36,352 bases of DNA from Petrotoga sp. 9PW.55.5.1 (GTDB taxonomy: Bacteria; Thermotogota; Thermotogae; Petrotogales; Petrotogaceae), in NCBI RefSeq assembly GCF_003265365.1, contig NZ_AUPM01000041.1:1-36352 (forward strand), in the 5' to 3' direction. Both the position numbers and the translations under genes were made by a program. This document shows, piece after piece, positions 6,655 to 15,447 of the stretch (within the stretch, counting starts at the first letter, position 1; every line of letters begins with the position of its first letter). Below the pieces are notes generated by a model. The model did not search any database. It was not told the DNA's origin and saw nothing but the letters and a program-made list of their open reading frames with translations.

Positions 6655-8028
6655 ATGATGAAAATCCTAATTATATTATTTTTAATAATATTGCCTTTTT
6701 CACTCTTTGCAAAAATAGAAGAATACACAGATGTCAATTTATATTTTAAAACTGACTTTGATGCCAACGAAATAAATTTAAATTTGACTTTTGACGATCA
6801 GCAATATTTTTTGATTAATTTAGACGCATCATTGAATAACGATGAAAAATATAGATATGAACCATGGCAAGATGTGACAATGTTTGGCTATTACTATTTA
6901 CTAAAAGAGGGATATATAGGAGTAAATTTAAACGAGAAAGCCGCTTTAACAGTAGGACAAATAATTCCAAAAGATGAAATTGATTCAAAATATGCGCTTT
7001 TCTTCAATAATCAAACAGAAATTGGAAAATACACGGTGAGTTTTGATTATGAAGGAGAAAGTTTTTTCTATAAATCCAATTGGATGTTACTTAACAAAGA
7101 TTCTGCCTTAGATTATCCAGACAGAGGCTTGAATTACAAAACCTATGGTATAACTTTAGGTAATTTTAAAATTGGATTACAAGATACTATTATATACAGA
7201 AATAGAGTCTTTGACCCCTATTACTTTTTAAATCCTTTTCCATCAACAATGATTCAAGAAATTAGATACACATATTCCGCCCCATGGGTTCAAAAAGCAG
7301 AAAATGTTGATGATAACGCAATGATAGGAATGTTTACGCAATACAACAATGAAAAATCAAGTTATTATTTGCAACTCTTTATTGATGACCTGAATTTAAA
7401 TAGAATTTTTAATCCAGAATCTTATCAAAATCCAGACAAAATAGCATGGTCTTTGAGAACTAAGCAGGCAACAAAATATGGCATTTTCGGATTTTATCAT
7501 GCTGGAGCAACAAAATACACAAGTCAGCGTACAGGAACAGATAAACAAACTGAGTATACTTATTATCCTTCTTCGGAGTATTATTATCCAAAAGGGAATT
7601 CCGAAACAAAAATATTAGATTACAAAGAAAATTATATAGGTTACATATACGGAGAAAATACAGTTTCTTTTTTAGTAGATTATTTAAATCAATCTGATAA
7701 GATGGACAATTACATATCCTTAGAATATGCTATATCAGGAGAAAAATCTCCACATGTATCTTGGAACGGATATAAGACATATGAACCTGGAACACACCTT
7801 TTGAACGACGACATTTTAGAACATTTCATTGAACTAAATTGGGAAATGACTCTAAAATTAACCGATAATTTAAAATTAACTCCGAATATAACAATAAACC
7901 ATTACACAAACAAAATTGAACTTGTAGAAGAAGAAAGAGACGAAGAAGCAAAAATATGGCAACCAGTAGAAGATAACAATGAAACAAACTTTCAAATAGG
8001 TATAAAATTTGAAGTAGATCTTTTTTAA
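6655..8028 (+). CDS. outer-membrane beta-barrel protein, possibly Wzi-like
   Basis: 457 residues. A clear signal peptide (lysine, then ILIILFLIILPFSLFA) is followed by a mature protein made almost entirely of alternating polar/hydrophobic strands rich in Tyr, Asn and Asp, ending in FEVDLF; a C-terminal Phe is usual for outer-membrane barrels. The size and its place in a polysaccharide cluster resemble the Wzi capsule-anchoring barrels, and strands with GYIGVNLNEKAALTVGQ are compatible, but similarity to a named family is only by architecture. It would sit in the outer membrane and bind or help export the polymer. The SD GGGAG stands before ATGATG; either ATG may be used. A fragment resembling the reverse complement of the repeat tail (about 6620-6636) lies just upstream. 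Confidence 0.6.
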   Translation: MMKILIILFLIILPFSLFAKIEEYTDVNLYFKTDFDANEINLNLTFDDQQYFLINLDASLNNDEKYRYEPWQDVTMFGYYYLLKEGYIGVNLNEKAALTVGQIIPKDEIDSKYALFFNNQTEIGKYTVSFDYEGESFFYKSNWMLLNKDSALDYPDRGLNYKTYGITLGNFKIGLQDTIIYRNRVFDPYYFLNPFPSTMIQEIRYTYSAPWVQKAENVDDNAMIGMFTQYNNEKSSYYLQLFIDDLNLNRIFNPESYQNPDKIAWSLRTKQATKYGIFGFYHAGATKYTSQRTGTDKQTEYTYYPSSEYYYPKGNSETKILDYKENYIGYIYGENTVSFLVDYLNQSDKMDNYISLEYAISGEKSPHVSWNGYKTYEPGTHLLNDDILEHFIELNWEMTLKLTDNLKLTPNITINHYTNKIELVEEERDEEAKIWQPVEDNNETNFQIGIKFEVDLF

Positions 8029-8047
8029 GTATTGGAGGTTTGAATCA

Positions 8048-9019
8048 ATGAAAATACTAGTAACAGGTTCAGAAGGCTTTATCGGCTCACATTTAACAGA
8101 GCTCTTAGTTGAAAAAGGTTTTGAGGTTAAAGCCTTTGTAAGGTATAATTTTAAAAATGATTGGGGATGGCTTGAAAATTCGAAATACAAAAAGGATATA
8201 GAGATATACACAGGCGACGTGAGAGACTACGATTCTGTATACGATGCAATGAAAGATGTAGACGTAGTATTTCATTTAGCAGCATTGATAGGAATACCTT
8301 ATTCGTATATATCACCTCTTGCCTACATAAAAACAAATACAGAAGGAACATATAATATATTAGAATCTGGAAGAAAATTAAACTTAAAACGTATAATAAT
8401 AACTTCAACAAGTGAAATATATGGAACTGCTCAATATGTTCCGATTGATGAAGAACATCCCTACAATCCACAGTCTCCATACGCAGCAAGTAAAGCAGCA
8501 GCAGACCATTTAGCCTTATCATACTATAGATCTTTTGGAATTCCCGTTACTATTATAAGGCCTTTTAACACTTATGGGCCACGTCAATCAGCAAGAGCAG
8601 TTATACCAACAATAATAAGCCAAATCTTAGCAGGCAAGAAACAAATAAAACTCGGAAATCTATCTCCAACACGAGATTTAAACTATGTAAAAGACATAGC
8701 TAATGGATTCATAACCGTAGGCTTACACGAAAATACAATAGGCGATGTTTACAATCTTGGTTCTGGACAAGAGATATCTATTGGAGATTTAGCCCAAAAG
8801 ATAATCGAATTAACTGGAAAAGAAGTAGAAATAATCGGAGACACTCAACGAATTAGACCAGAAAAATCAGAAGTAGAAAGATTACTATCAAATGCAGAAA
8901 AAGCAAAAAAAGTAACTGGTTGGGAACCAAAACACACGTTAGAGGAAGGTTTAAAAGAAACAATTGATTGGATAAAAGATAATTTACATTACTATAAACC
9001 TGAAATATATAATGTTTGA
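8048..9019 (+). CDS. legB: UDP-GlcNAc 4,6-dehydratase, LegB type
   Basis: 323 residues, an extended SDR. NAD motif GSEGFIGSHL (7-16); the NDWGWL segment near residue 38 is characteristic of LegB-type dehydratases; TSTSEIYG and SPYAASK carry the Thr, Tyr and Lys of the active site; RPFNTYGPRQSARAVIPT is a second LegB hallmark. It should convert UDP-GlcNAc to the 4-keto-6-deoxy sugar, the first step to UDP-bacillosamine or legionaminic acid. The SD GGAGG is 9 bases before the ATG. The aminotransferase of the same pathway follows two genes later. Confidence 0.85.
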   Translation: MKILVTGSEGFIGSHLTELLVEKGFEVKAFVRYNFKNDWGWLENSKYKKDIEIYTGDVRDYDSVYDAMKDVDVVFHLAALIGIPYSYISPLAYIKTNTEGTYNILESGRKLNLKRIIITSTSEIYGTAQYVPIDEEHPYNPQSPYAASKAAADHLALSYYRSFGIPVTIIRPFNTYGPRQSARAVIPTIISQILAGKKQIKLGNLSPTRDLNYVKDIANGFITVGLHENTIGDVYNLGSGQEISIGDLAQKIIELTGKEVEIIGDTQRIRPEKSEVERLLSNAEKAKKVTGWEPKHTLEEGLKETIDWIKDNLHYYKPEIYNV

Positions 9020-9062
9020 TCAAAATAGATGAAAAATTTATAATTTGGGGGAGTAAATCAAC

Positions 9063-9689
9063 ATTAAAAAACACAAAAAACTCTTTTTAACTCTTTTTAT
9101 AATTATAGGTTTAATTATAATATACATTTTTAGTATCGGTCATTATATAGTATATGAAGACGGATTAGAAAAAGCAGACGCTATTATAATCTTTCTCGGT
9201 AGTAACATATCTCGAATATTGCAAGCATATGACTTATACGAAGCTAATTATTCAAATGAAATCATCTTTACTGAAAATTATATTCCTGGAGAAGAATACT
9301 TAGACGATAATCTAAATTACATAACAGGCGCTCAAGCTGCAAAGCTATTATTATTAGATTTAGGAGTAAAAGAAGAAGACATAACCTTCTTAAAAGACAA
9401 ATCTGCGAATACTTTTGACGAAGTAGTTAATATTACAAATTATATTGAAAATAAAGATTATAAAAAAGTTATTTTAGTTACGTCGCCCTATCATTCCAGA
9501 AGGACAAGTTTAATGTTTAATAAATCAATAAAAAAGAACAATTTAAAAATTGAAACAATATCTTTCCCAACAAAATACGAAGAGTTTGACAAAACAAAGT
9601 GGTATAAAAACAGAGAAAATTTTAATGACGTAATATCAGAAACTCTTAAACTAATCAACTTTTTTATAAATGAGCAGTTTAAGTTGTAA
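9063..9689 (+). CDS. YdcF/SanA-like DUF218 membrane protein, probable AUU start
   Basis: About 208 residues. The first ATG (9219) would remove the N-terminal membrane helix and the first conserved strand. In the same frame, upstream codons give IKKHKKLF and a helix LTLFIIIGLIIIYIF, then EKADAIIIFLGS, the usual DUF218 start. The frame is closed by TAA at 9054-9056 and offers no ATG, GTG or TTG; an ATT at 9063 follows GGGGGAG by 9 bases. C-terminally VILVTSPYHSRRTSLMF is the family's conserved strand and His-Arg motif. DUF218 proteins are envelope-associated, with roles in polymer synthesis suggested but not settled. It lies between legB and legC. Confidence 0.7.
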   Translation: MKKHKKLFLTLFIIIGLIIIYIFSIGHYIVYEDGLEKADAIIIFLGSNISRILQAYDLYEANYSNEIIFTENYIPGEEYLDDNLNYITGAQAAKLLLLDLGVKEEDITFLKDKSANTFDEVVNITNYIENKDYKKVILVTSPYHSRRTSLMFNKSIKKNNLKIETISFPTKYEEFDKTKWYKNRENFNDVISETLKLINFFINEQFKL

Positions 9690-9706
9690 AATTTTTAAAA
9701 GAAGGT

Positions 9707-10786
9707 GTGATTATTACCAAACCTATTTTACTCGATGCACCAAACTTAGGCGAATTAGAAAAAAAATATTTAATCGAATGTATCGATTCGACCTTTGTTT
9801 CCTCAGTTGGAAAAAATATAGATATATTCGAAAATAAATTCGCCCAATATCTAAAAGCAAAAAGAGCAGTATCAACTCAAAGTGGAACAGCAGCGATACA
9901 TCTTGCATTATATGAACTAGGAATAGGGCCTGGTGATGAAGTAATAGTTCCTGTTATAACATTTATAGCAACTGTGAATCCAATCAAGTATGTAGGAGCT
10001 ACCCCTGTTTTTGCTGATGTTGATCCTGAAACATGGAACATAGACCCAAAAGAAATAGAAAATCACATAACAGAAAGAACAAAAGCAATAATACCTGTTC
10101 ATTTGTATGGCAACCCTTGCGATATGGATAAAATAATGGAAATATCCAAAAAATACAATATCCCAGTTATTGAAGATGCTACCGAAAGTTTGGGAGCAAC
10201 GTACAAGGGCCAATTCACAGGTACTTTTGGAGAATTAAATGCATTTAGTTTCAATGGCAATAAGATTATGACCACTGGTGGTGGAGGTATGATAGTAACT
10301 AACGATGAAAATAAAGCGGATCATCTTAAATTTTTAGTAAACCAAGCCAGAGATTCAAGCAAAGGATATTACCATCCTGAAATAGGTTTCAATTACAGGA
10401 TGACCAATTTAGAAGCTAGTTTGGGATTAGCCCAATTTGAAAGACTCCCAGAGTTTCTAAGTAAAAAAAGAAAATTTGCCGAAATATACAAAGAAGGATT
10501 TAAAAACAACGATAAAATTATATTTCAAAAATCCTATGCAGGAGCAGAAAGTTCTTATTGGCTAACCTCAATAAAAATTGAATCAAATAAATCAATACCT
10601 GAAATACAAGAAGAATTAAAAGAAAAAGGTATTCCAACAAGGAGAGTATTTATGCCTATTGTAGAATTTCCACCATACAAAGAGTACAAAAAAGAAGAAT
10701 ACAAAAATGCATATGAAATCTATGAAAAAGGTTTAAATTTACCTGGTTCAACTGTGAATAATTATGAACAGGTGGAATATATATAG
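9707..10786 (+). CDS. legC: LegC-type PLP-dependent aminotransferase, C-terminus clipped by a TA frameshift
   Basis: 359 residues from GTG. It belongs to the DegT/DnrJ/EryC1 family: STQSGTAAIHLALYELG, PVITFIATVNPIKYVGATPV, the cofactor Asp in VIEDATESLGA, and the Schiff-base Lys in FSFNGNKIMTTGGGGM. It should aminate the 4-keto sugar made by LegB. The GTG at 9707 is only one base after GAAGG; the ATT at 9713 (better spacing) is an alternative start. The frame stops at TAG (10784-10786) inside (TA)4 at 10778-10785. With one TA fewer it would read VEYIAKTINR and stop at a TGA just before the next SD. The loss of six residues may be tolerable. Confidence 0.85.
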   Translation: MIITKPILLDAPNLGELEKKYLIECIDSTFVSSVGKNIDIFENKFAQYLKAKRAVSTQSGTAAIHLALYELGIGPGDEVIVPVITFIATVNPIKYVGATPVFADVDPETWNIDPKEIENHITERTKAIIPVHLYGNPCDMDKIMEISKKYNIPVIEDATESLGATYKGQFTGTFGELNAFSFNGNKIMTTGGGGMIVTNDENKADHLKFLVNQARDSSKGYYHPEIGFNYRMTNLEASLGLAQFERLPEFLSKKRKFAEIYKEGFKNNDKIIFQKSYAGAESSYWLTSIKIESNKSIPEIQEELKEKGIPTRRVFMPIVEFPPYKEYKKEEYKNAYEIYEKGLNLPGSTVNNYEQVEYI

Positions 10787-10810
10787 CAAAAACTATAAAT
10801 AGGTGATAAT

Positions 10811-11788
10811 ATGAAAAAAATTTTGTTCACATCACCTGGAAGAAGAGTAGAATTAATAAATTTTTTTAAAATTCAAAATAATTTTTTATTATATGGGGCT
10901 GATTATATAAATACTTCTCCTGCATCTTTTTATTTGGAAAAAGTATTCGAGTTACCTTTTAAAATTGATAAAAAATATATTGAAAAAATATTAAATATAT
11001 GTGAGGAAAATAATATTGATTTGGTAATACCATTAATAGATCCGGAGATTCCTTTATTATCTAATTATGAAAAAGAGTTTTCAAAAATACAAACTAAATT
11101 ATTAATTCCTAATAAAGATATATGCCAAAAATCATTTAATAAATTAGAAATGTCTAAAGAAATCAGAAAAATTAAAGTTAAACAACCTAAAACTATTTCT
11201 ATGAATGATATTGAAAAACTAGAAAATATTAATACTGAAAATATTATTATTAAGCCAAAAACAGGTTCATCTTCTAAAAATGTTTTTAAATTAAAAAAAG
11301 ATGTAGTTAAGGATTTTATAAAATTAATGGATTTTTGCCTTGATGATTTCATTATTCAAGAACATATTAATTATGAATTCGAAGTAACTGTTGATGTTTT
11401 TTCTGATTTTGAAGGTAATATTGTTGAAATGTGTCAAAGAAAAAGGTTAAAAACAAGAGGCGGAGAGGTTGAAAGAGCTGTTACTATGAAAGATAAAAAA
11501 TTAGCAAAAATAGTTGAAAAAATTAGCAAAGAATTGAAAATAAATAGTATTTTTAATATACAATTTCTTTATTCAAATAATAATTATTACTTTTTGGAAA
11601 TAAACCCTAGATTTGGAGGGGGTTATCCTTTGTCTCATAAATCTGGAGCGAATTTTATTGAAAACATAAATAATTTTATTGAGAATAAACCATATAATTA
11701 TTATAAATCTAGCAGATATATTGATAATTATTATATGCTCAGATATGATAATGCAATATATACTAAGGAGCTTAAAAAATTATGTTGA
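10811..11788 (+). CDS. ATP-grasp protein (carbamoyl-phosphate synthase-like)
   Basis: 325 residues. The N-terminal preATP-grasp domain reads ILFTSPGRRVELINFF; the ATP-grasp core follows with IIIKPKTGSSSKNVFKL (nucleotide-binding Lys), DFIIQEHINYEFEVTVDV and the metal-binding FLEINPRFGGGYPLS. It should form a carbonyl-amine or similar bond using ATP. Proteins of this group are common in polysaccharide clusters beside HAD phosphatases; the substrate is not known. It overlaps the HAD gene by 7 bases, implying joint function. Codons are much more T-rich than in legB and legC, as if from another source. Confidence 0.75.
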   Translation: MKKILFTSPGRRVELINFFKIQNNFLLYGADYINTSPASFYLEKVFELPFKIDKKYIEKILNICEENNIDLVIPLIDPEIPLLSNYEKEFSKIQTKLLIPNKDICQKSFNKLEMSKEIRKIKVKQPKTISMNDIEKLENINTENIIIKPKTGSSSKNVFKLKKDVVKDFIKLMDFCLDDFIIQEHINYEFEVTVDVFSDFEGNIVEMCQRKRLKTRGGEVERAVTMKDKKLAKIVEKISKELKINSIFNIQFLYSNNNYYFLEINPRFGGGYPLSHKSGANFIENINNFIENKPYNYYKSSRYIDNYYMLRYDNAIYTKELKKLC

Positions 11789-12408
11789 AAATGGTTGGTT
11801 TTGATTTAGACGATACTCTGTATTATCATTGGTCATTTGAAAAACAGATTTTTTATAAAATATCAATAGTTGTAGAGAAGAAATATGGAATAAATAGAGA
11901 AAAATACTTTGAGAACTTAAAATCACTTTTTTTTCAAAAAAATAAATATAGAACTTTTGATTATGCTTTAAAGAACTTAGTTCATGAAATTCCTGAAGAT
12001 TGGGATAATTTTGTAAAAGATATGATATTGCCAATTTATAGAAATTTTAAACCAAAAGATAAACTAGAAAAAATCGAAGAAAATTTTAAAATAATGTTAG
12101 ATTATTACACAAAAAAAATACCTTTATTTTTAGTTACTAATGGTAATGTTAATGTTCAAAAAAATAAAATTGATAAACTAGAGATTGCCTCTTATTTTGA
12201 TGAGATTTTAATTTCAGATTTTTTTGGTAAAGAATATAGAAAACCAAACACATATATGTTTTCATATATTTTGGAGAAATATAATTTAAATCCTAATGAA
12301 GTTATATATTATGGAGACGATGAAAAAATTGATAGTTGTAGTGAAATACTGGGAATTAAATTTATTAATATTAGTAAAGATATTAGTAAAGATAGGAGAA
12401 AATTTTAA
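11782..12408 (+). CDS. HAD-superfamily hydrolase
   Basis: 208 residues. The four HAD motifs are visible: GFDLDDTLYYH (nucleophile Asp and acid/base Asp), LVTNGNV, the Lys in FFGKEYRKPNTYMF, and YYGDDEKIDSC. The helical cap lies between motifs one and two, as in YjjG/L-2-haloacid-dehalogenase-like phosphatases. It probably removes a phosphate from a sugar or related intermediate. It is coupled to the ATP-grasp gene by a 7-base overlap, and its stop overlaps the next start (TAATG). Without the pairing the substrate could not be guessed, and even with it I do not name one. Confidence 0.75.
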   Translation: MLKMVGFDLDDTLYYHWSFEKQIFYKISIVVEKKYGINREKYFENLKSLFFQKNKYRTFDYALKNLVHEIPEDWDNFVKDMILPIYRNFKPKDKLEKIEENFKIMLDYYTKKIPLFLVTNGNVNVQKNKIDKLEIASYFDEILISDFFGKEYRKPNTYMFSYILEKYNLNPNEVIYYGDDEKIDSCSEILGIKFINISKDISKDRRKF

Positions 12409-13212
12409 TGGATATTTTTTTAAGTTTTTTGTTTTTTATAAGCTTTTTTATAATTTTTTGGGCAATGATAGGTTACCCATTCTCGTTAAAAATCTTGAAA
12501 AAATTATATATCTATAAAAAAATAGCAAAAATTATAATAATAAACCAGAAGTCACAGTAATGGTTGTTGTACATAATGAAGAAAAAGTCATAAAAACAAA
12601 TTAGAAAATCTTTTAAATTTAGAATATCCAAAAGATGAATCAGAGATATTAGTTTCATTAGATAATAGCTGTGATAAAACAAATTCTATTGTAAAAGAAA
12701 TATTAGGAATCAAAATAGAATATACAGATGACCAATTAGAAGATTTATACAAAAAAGGTTATAAAAACGCTTTCGTTTCAATAGGAAAAGTAGAAATAAA
12801 CGAACACAGAAAAAAATTATTTAATAAAATAAAAAATATGGGGTTTAATACACCAGTTATAATTTCTAAATCAGCTAATGTTTCACGATATTCTGAAATT
12901 GGAGAAGGGACCTTAATTGTAAAAAATATTGTAATTAATCCAGGAACCCAGATTGGGAAAAACTGTATCATTAACACTGGATCTATTATTGAACATGATT
13001 GTATTATAGAAGACAATGTTCACATAGGACCAGGAGCAATATTAAGTGGTGGAACACACATAGGTAAGAATTCCTTTATCGGAACTGGTGCTATAATAAT
13101 TCAAAACATAAATATATCGCAAGATACCTTAATTGGAGCTGGCGGTGTAGTTGTAAAGGATATCAACAAACCAGGAGTATATGTAGGAAATCCAGCAAAA
13201 GGAATAAAATAA
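12408..13212 (+). pseudogene. chimera: GT2 glycosyltransferase N-terminus joined to a PglD-like acetyltransferase
   Basis: The first part encodes a GT2 start: a membrane helix (IFLSFLFFISFFIIFWAMIG), then PEVTVMVVVHNEEKVI and ILVSLDNSCDKTN. It is broken twice by loss of one A, in A-runs at 12516-12522 and 12592-12596, giving stops at 12558 and 12602. In the final frame the GT2 sequence passes without a stop, near 12695, into a PglD/NeuD-type acetyltransferase lacking its N-terminal nucleotide-sugar-binding half: YTDDQLEDL, AFVSIGK, then left-handed beta-helix repeats ending VYVGNPAKGIK. The ATG at 12838 has no SD, so a separate acetyltransferase is doubtful. The join implies a deletion that removed the GT2 catalytic end and the acetyltransferase start. 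Not expected to be functional. Confidence 0.8.
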
Positions 13213-13234
13213 GGTGGCAAAGGATAGAAAACAA

Positions 13235-14368
13235 ATGGCTAAAATCTTAATTTTAACTAATACAATCGAAGGTTTATATAATTTTAGATATGAACTCTTA
13301 GAAAGATTAATCAATGAAGAATTTGAAATTTATTTTTCTATACCTGAAAGTAAAAATGATACAAAAGTAAAAAAATTAATCGAGCTTGGATGTAATTACA
13401 TAGAAACAAATTTAGATAGGCGAAGTATAAATCCTTTTAAAGATTTGAATTTAGTTAAACAATATGAAAAAATAGTAAAAAAAATAAGACCGAATATAAT
13501 TACTAGTTATACAATAAAGCCTAATATTTATGGATCTTATGTTGCAAAAAAATATAAAATCCCTATTATTATTAACGTAACAGGGTTAGGTTCTGGATTT
13601 AATAATAACAATACAAAATGGTTAGTTGAAAGAATGTATAAATACGCCTGTAAAAATGCTTACACTATATTTTTCCAAAATGAATCCAATTACAATTATT
13701 TTATTGAGAATAAAATAACAAAAAAAGATAAATCAAAAATAATTCCTGGTTCTGGTGTTAATTTAGAAAAATTTAAGCCAATGGAAAAAACCAAAGAAGA
13801 TGGAATTGTTAGATTTCTTTTTATGGGCAGAATAATGAAAGAAAAAGGAATAGAAGAGTACTTAAAAGCCGCCGAATATATAGCTGATAAATATTCAAAC
13901 GTGGAATTTCAAATTTTAGGCCGTTTCGAAGAAGAAAAATACAAAGAAATTATTTTAAATAACAATAACTCAAAAATAAAATACTTAGGGGTCTCATATG
14001 ATGTTAGAAACGAAATAAAAGAGATAGACTGCATAATAAATCCCACATATCATGAAGGAATGTCTAATGTTTTATTGGAAGGAGCAGCAATGGCAAAGCC
14101 ACTACTATCTTCCAACATTCCTGGTTGTAGAGAGATTGTAGATAACGGAGTTAATGGATACCTATTTGAACCCAAAATGGAAACAAGTCTAATTAAAACA
14201 ATCGAAAAATTTTTATCTCAAAATGAGTCAGACAGAATTAAAATGGGTATTGCTAGTAGACAAAAAGTAGAAAGAAGTTTTGACAGAAATTTAGTTATAG
14301 ATATTTATTTGGAAGAAATAGCTAAGATCTTAAAATCTAAAAAAGAGAGGATATTCCCAAACGTCTAA
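13235..14368 (+). CDS. GT4 family glycosyltransferase
   Basis: 377 residues, GT-B fold. N-terminal MAKILILTNTIEGLYNFR and VTGLGSGF are typical of the PglA/capsule branch of GT4. In the C-terminal domain, FLFMGRIMKEKGIEEYLKAA and the EX7E-type stretch YHEGMSNVLLEGAAMAKPLL with the nucleotide-binding Glu are clear. It adds a sugar to the lipid-linked repeat unit on the cytoplasmic side. I start at the ATG at 13235 (AAGGAT upstream) rather than the GTG at 13214, whose only SD would be too close. A PglA-like transferase following LegB, LegC and PglD-like genes fits a bacillosamine-containing unit. Confidence 0.85.
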   Translation: MAKILILTNTIEGLYNFRYELLERLINEEFEIYFSIPESKNDTKVKKLIELGCNYIETNLDRRSINPFKDLNLVKQYEKIVKKIRPNIITSYTIKPNIYGSYVAKKYKIPIIINVTGLGSGFNNNNTKWLVERMYKYACKNAYTIFFQNESNYNYFIENKITKKDKSKIIPGSGVNLEKFKPMEKTKEDGIVRFLFMGRIMKEKGIEEYLKAAEYIADKYSNVEFQILGRFEEEKYKEIILNNNNSKIKYLGVSYDVRNEIKEIDCIINPTYHEGMSNVLLEGAAMAKPLLSSNIPGCREIVDNGVNGYLFEPKMETSLIKTIEKFLSQNESDRIKMGIASRQKVERSFDRNLVIDIYLEEIAKILKSKKERIFPNV

Positions 14369-14397
14369 TCAAAACTTTTAAGGAGCAGGTGAAAAAC

Positions 14398-15387
14398 ATG
14401 TCGAATGTTTTAATAACAGGTGGAGCAGGTTTCATTGGATACCATTTTTCTAAAAAACTTTCTAATAATAATTTTTCGACGATTATTTTAGACAATTTAG
14501 ACGATTATTACGACATTCATTATAAATTGAATAGGTTATCTTTTTTAGGGATAGATACTTCAAAAATAGAGTATGGCAATGAAATTATTAGTAAAACTTA
14601 TCCCAAATTAAAATTCATAAAAGGGGATGTAAATGACCAAGAATTGATAGAGGATATCTTTTCAAAAAATGAAATTGAATACGTTGTTCATATGGCAGCT
14701 AGATCAGGTGCAAGGGGATCATTTTCTAATCCTCACGAATACATAAAAGACAATATTGAGGGAACTGCTAATATACTTCGTGTATGTGGCAAACACAACA
14801 TTAAGCACTTTGTATTCACATCATCGAGTTCAGTTTATGGAAGCAAAAATGATGAAAATATTGAATCAGCAAAATTAAAACCTATCTCATTATATGGAGC
14901 TTCTAAACTTTCAGCAGAAATTATCTCTGAAACTTATTCAAAATCAAAGGATTTACCAGTTACTGTATGTAGATTATTTTCTGTTTATGGCCCTTTAGGT
15001 AGACCGGATGGATTTATATTCAAAAGTATAGAAAGTATAAAGAATGATATATCTATTGAGTTATTTAATAGTGGGGAAATGTGGCGTGATTTTATTTATG
15101 TAAATGATGTAATTGAGATTCTTTTTAGGATTTTACTTTCAAAGCCTGAAAATAACTTTAAAGTGTACGATATTGGAACTGGGGTAGCTACCAAAATTAC
15201 AGATATAATCCAAATTTTAGAGAAAATTTTAGGAAAGAAAGCAAAAATAAGAAATGTTAGTGGTGACAAATCTGAAAATACAATAACTAAAGCGCATAAA
15301 GAGTTAATGTTTAAAGAATTAGATATACAAAAAATAACTGACATAGAAAGAAACTTAAGGGACTTTTTGAAAGAGGAGAATTTGTAA
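14398..15387 (+). CDS. NAD-dependent sugar epimerase (UDP-glucuronate epimerase-like)
   Basis: 329 residues, an intact extended SDR: NAD motif GGAGFIGYHFS, DNLDDYYDIHYKLNRL as in UDP-glucuronate 4-epimerases, active-site SSSSVYGS and YGASK, then VCRLFSVYGPLGRPDGF. It interconverts UDP-sugars by C4 oxidation; UDP-GlcA/GalA or their N-acetyl forms are likely substrates. The ATG at 14398 has AGGTGA 5 bases upstream; the GTG at 14389 adds three residues and is possible. It is distinct from the epimerase at 17171 (about half the residues differ by eye), so the cluster once held at least three such enzymes. Confidence 0.75.
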   Translation: MSNVLITGGAGFIGYHFSKKLSNNNFSTIILDNLDDYYDIHYKLNRLSFLGIDTSKIEYGNEIISKTYPKLKFIKGDVNDQELIEDIFSKNEIEYVVHMAARSGARGSFSNPHEYIKDNIEGTANILRVCGKHNIKHFVFTSSSSVYGSKNDENIESAKLKPISLYGASKLSAEIISETYSKSKDLPVTVCRLFSVYGPLGRPDGFIFKSIESIKNDISIELFNSGEMWRDFIYVNDVIEILFRILLSKPENNFKVYDIGTGVATKITDIIQILEKILGKKAKIRNVSGDKSENTITKAHKELMFKELDIQKITDIERNLRDFLKEENL

Positions 15388-15447
15388 TTTATAAGTTTCA
15401 AGTTTGAAGATAATATAACTCATCAAATTTGTTTTGGAGGTTTAACA

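Noticed and set aside
8151-8522. 123-codon minus-strand ORF inside legB
   Set aside because: Antisense shadow of a conserved gene; Leu/Phe-rich by reversal of Lys/Glu codons.
12838-13212. Stand-alone acetyltransferase starting at ATG 12838
   Set aside because: No SD; the same frame extends upstream with conserved PglD sequence, so the ATG is internal to a broken gene.
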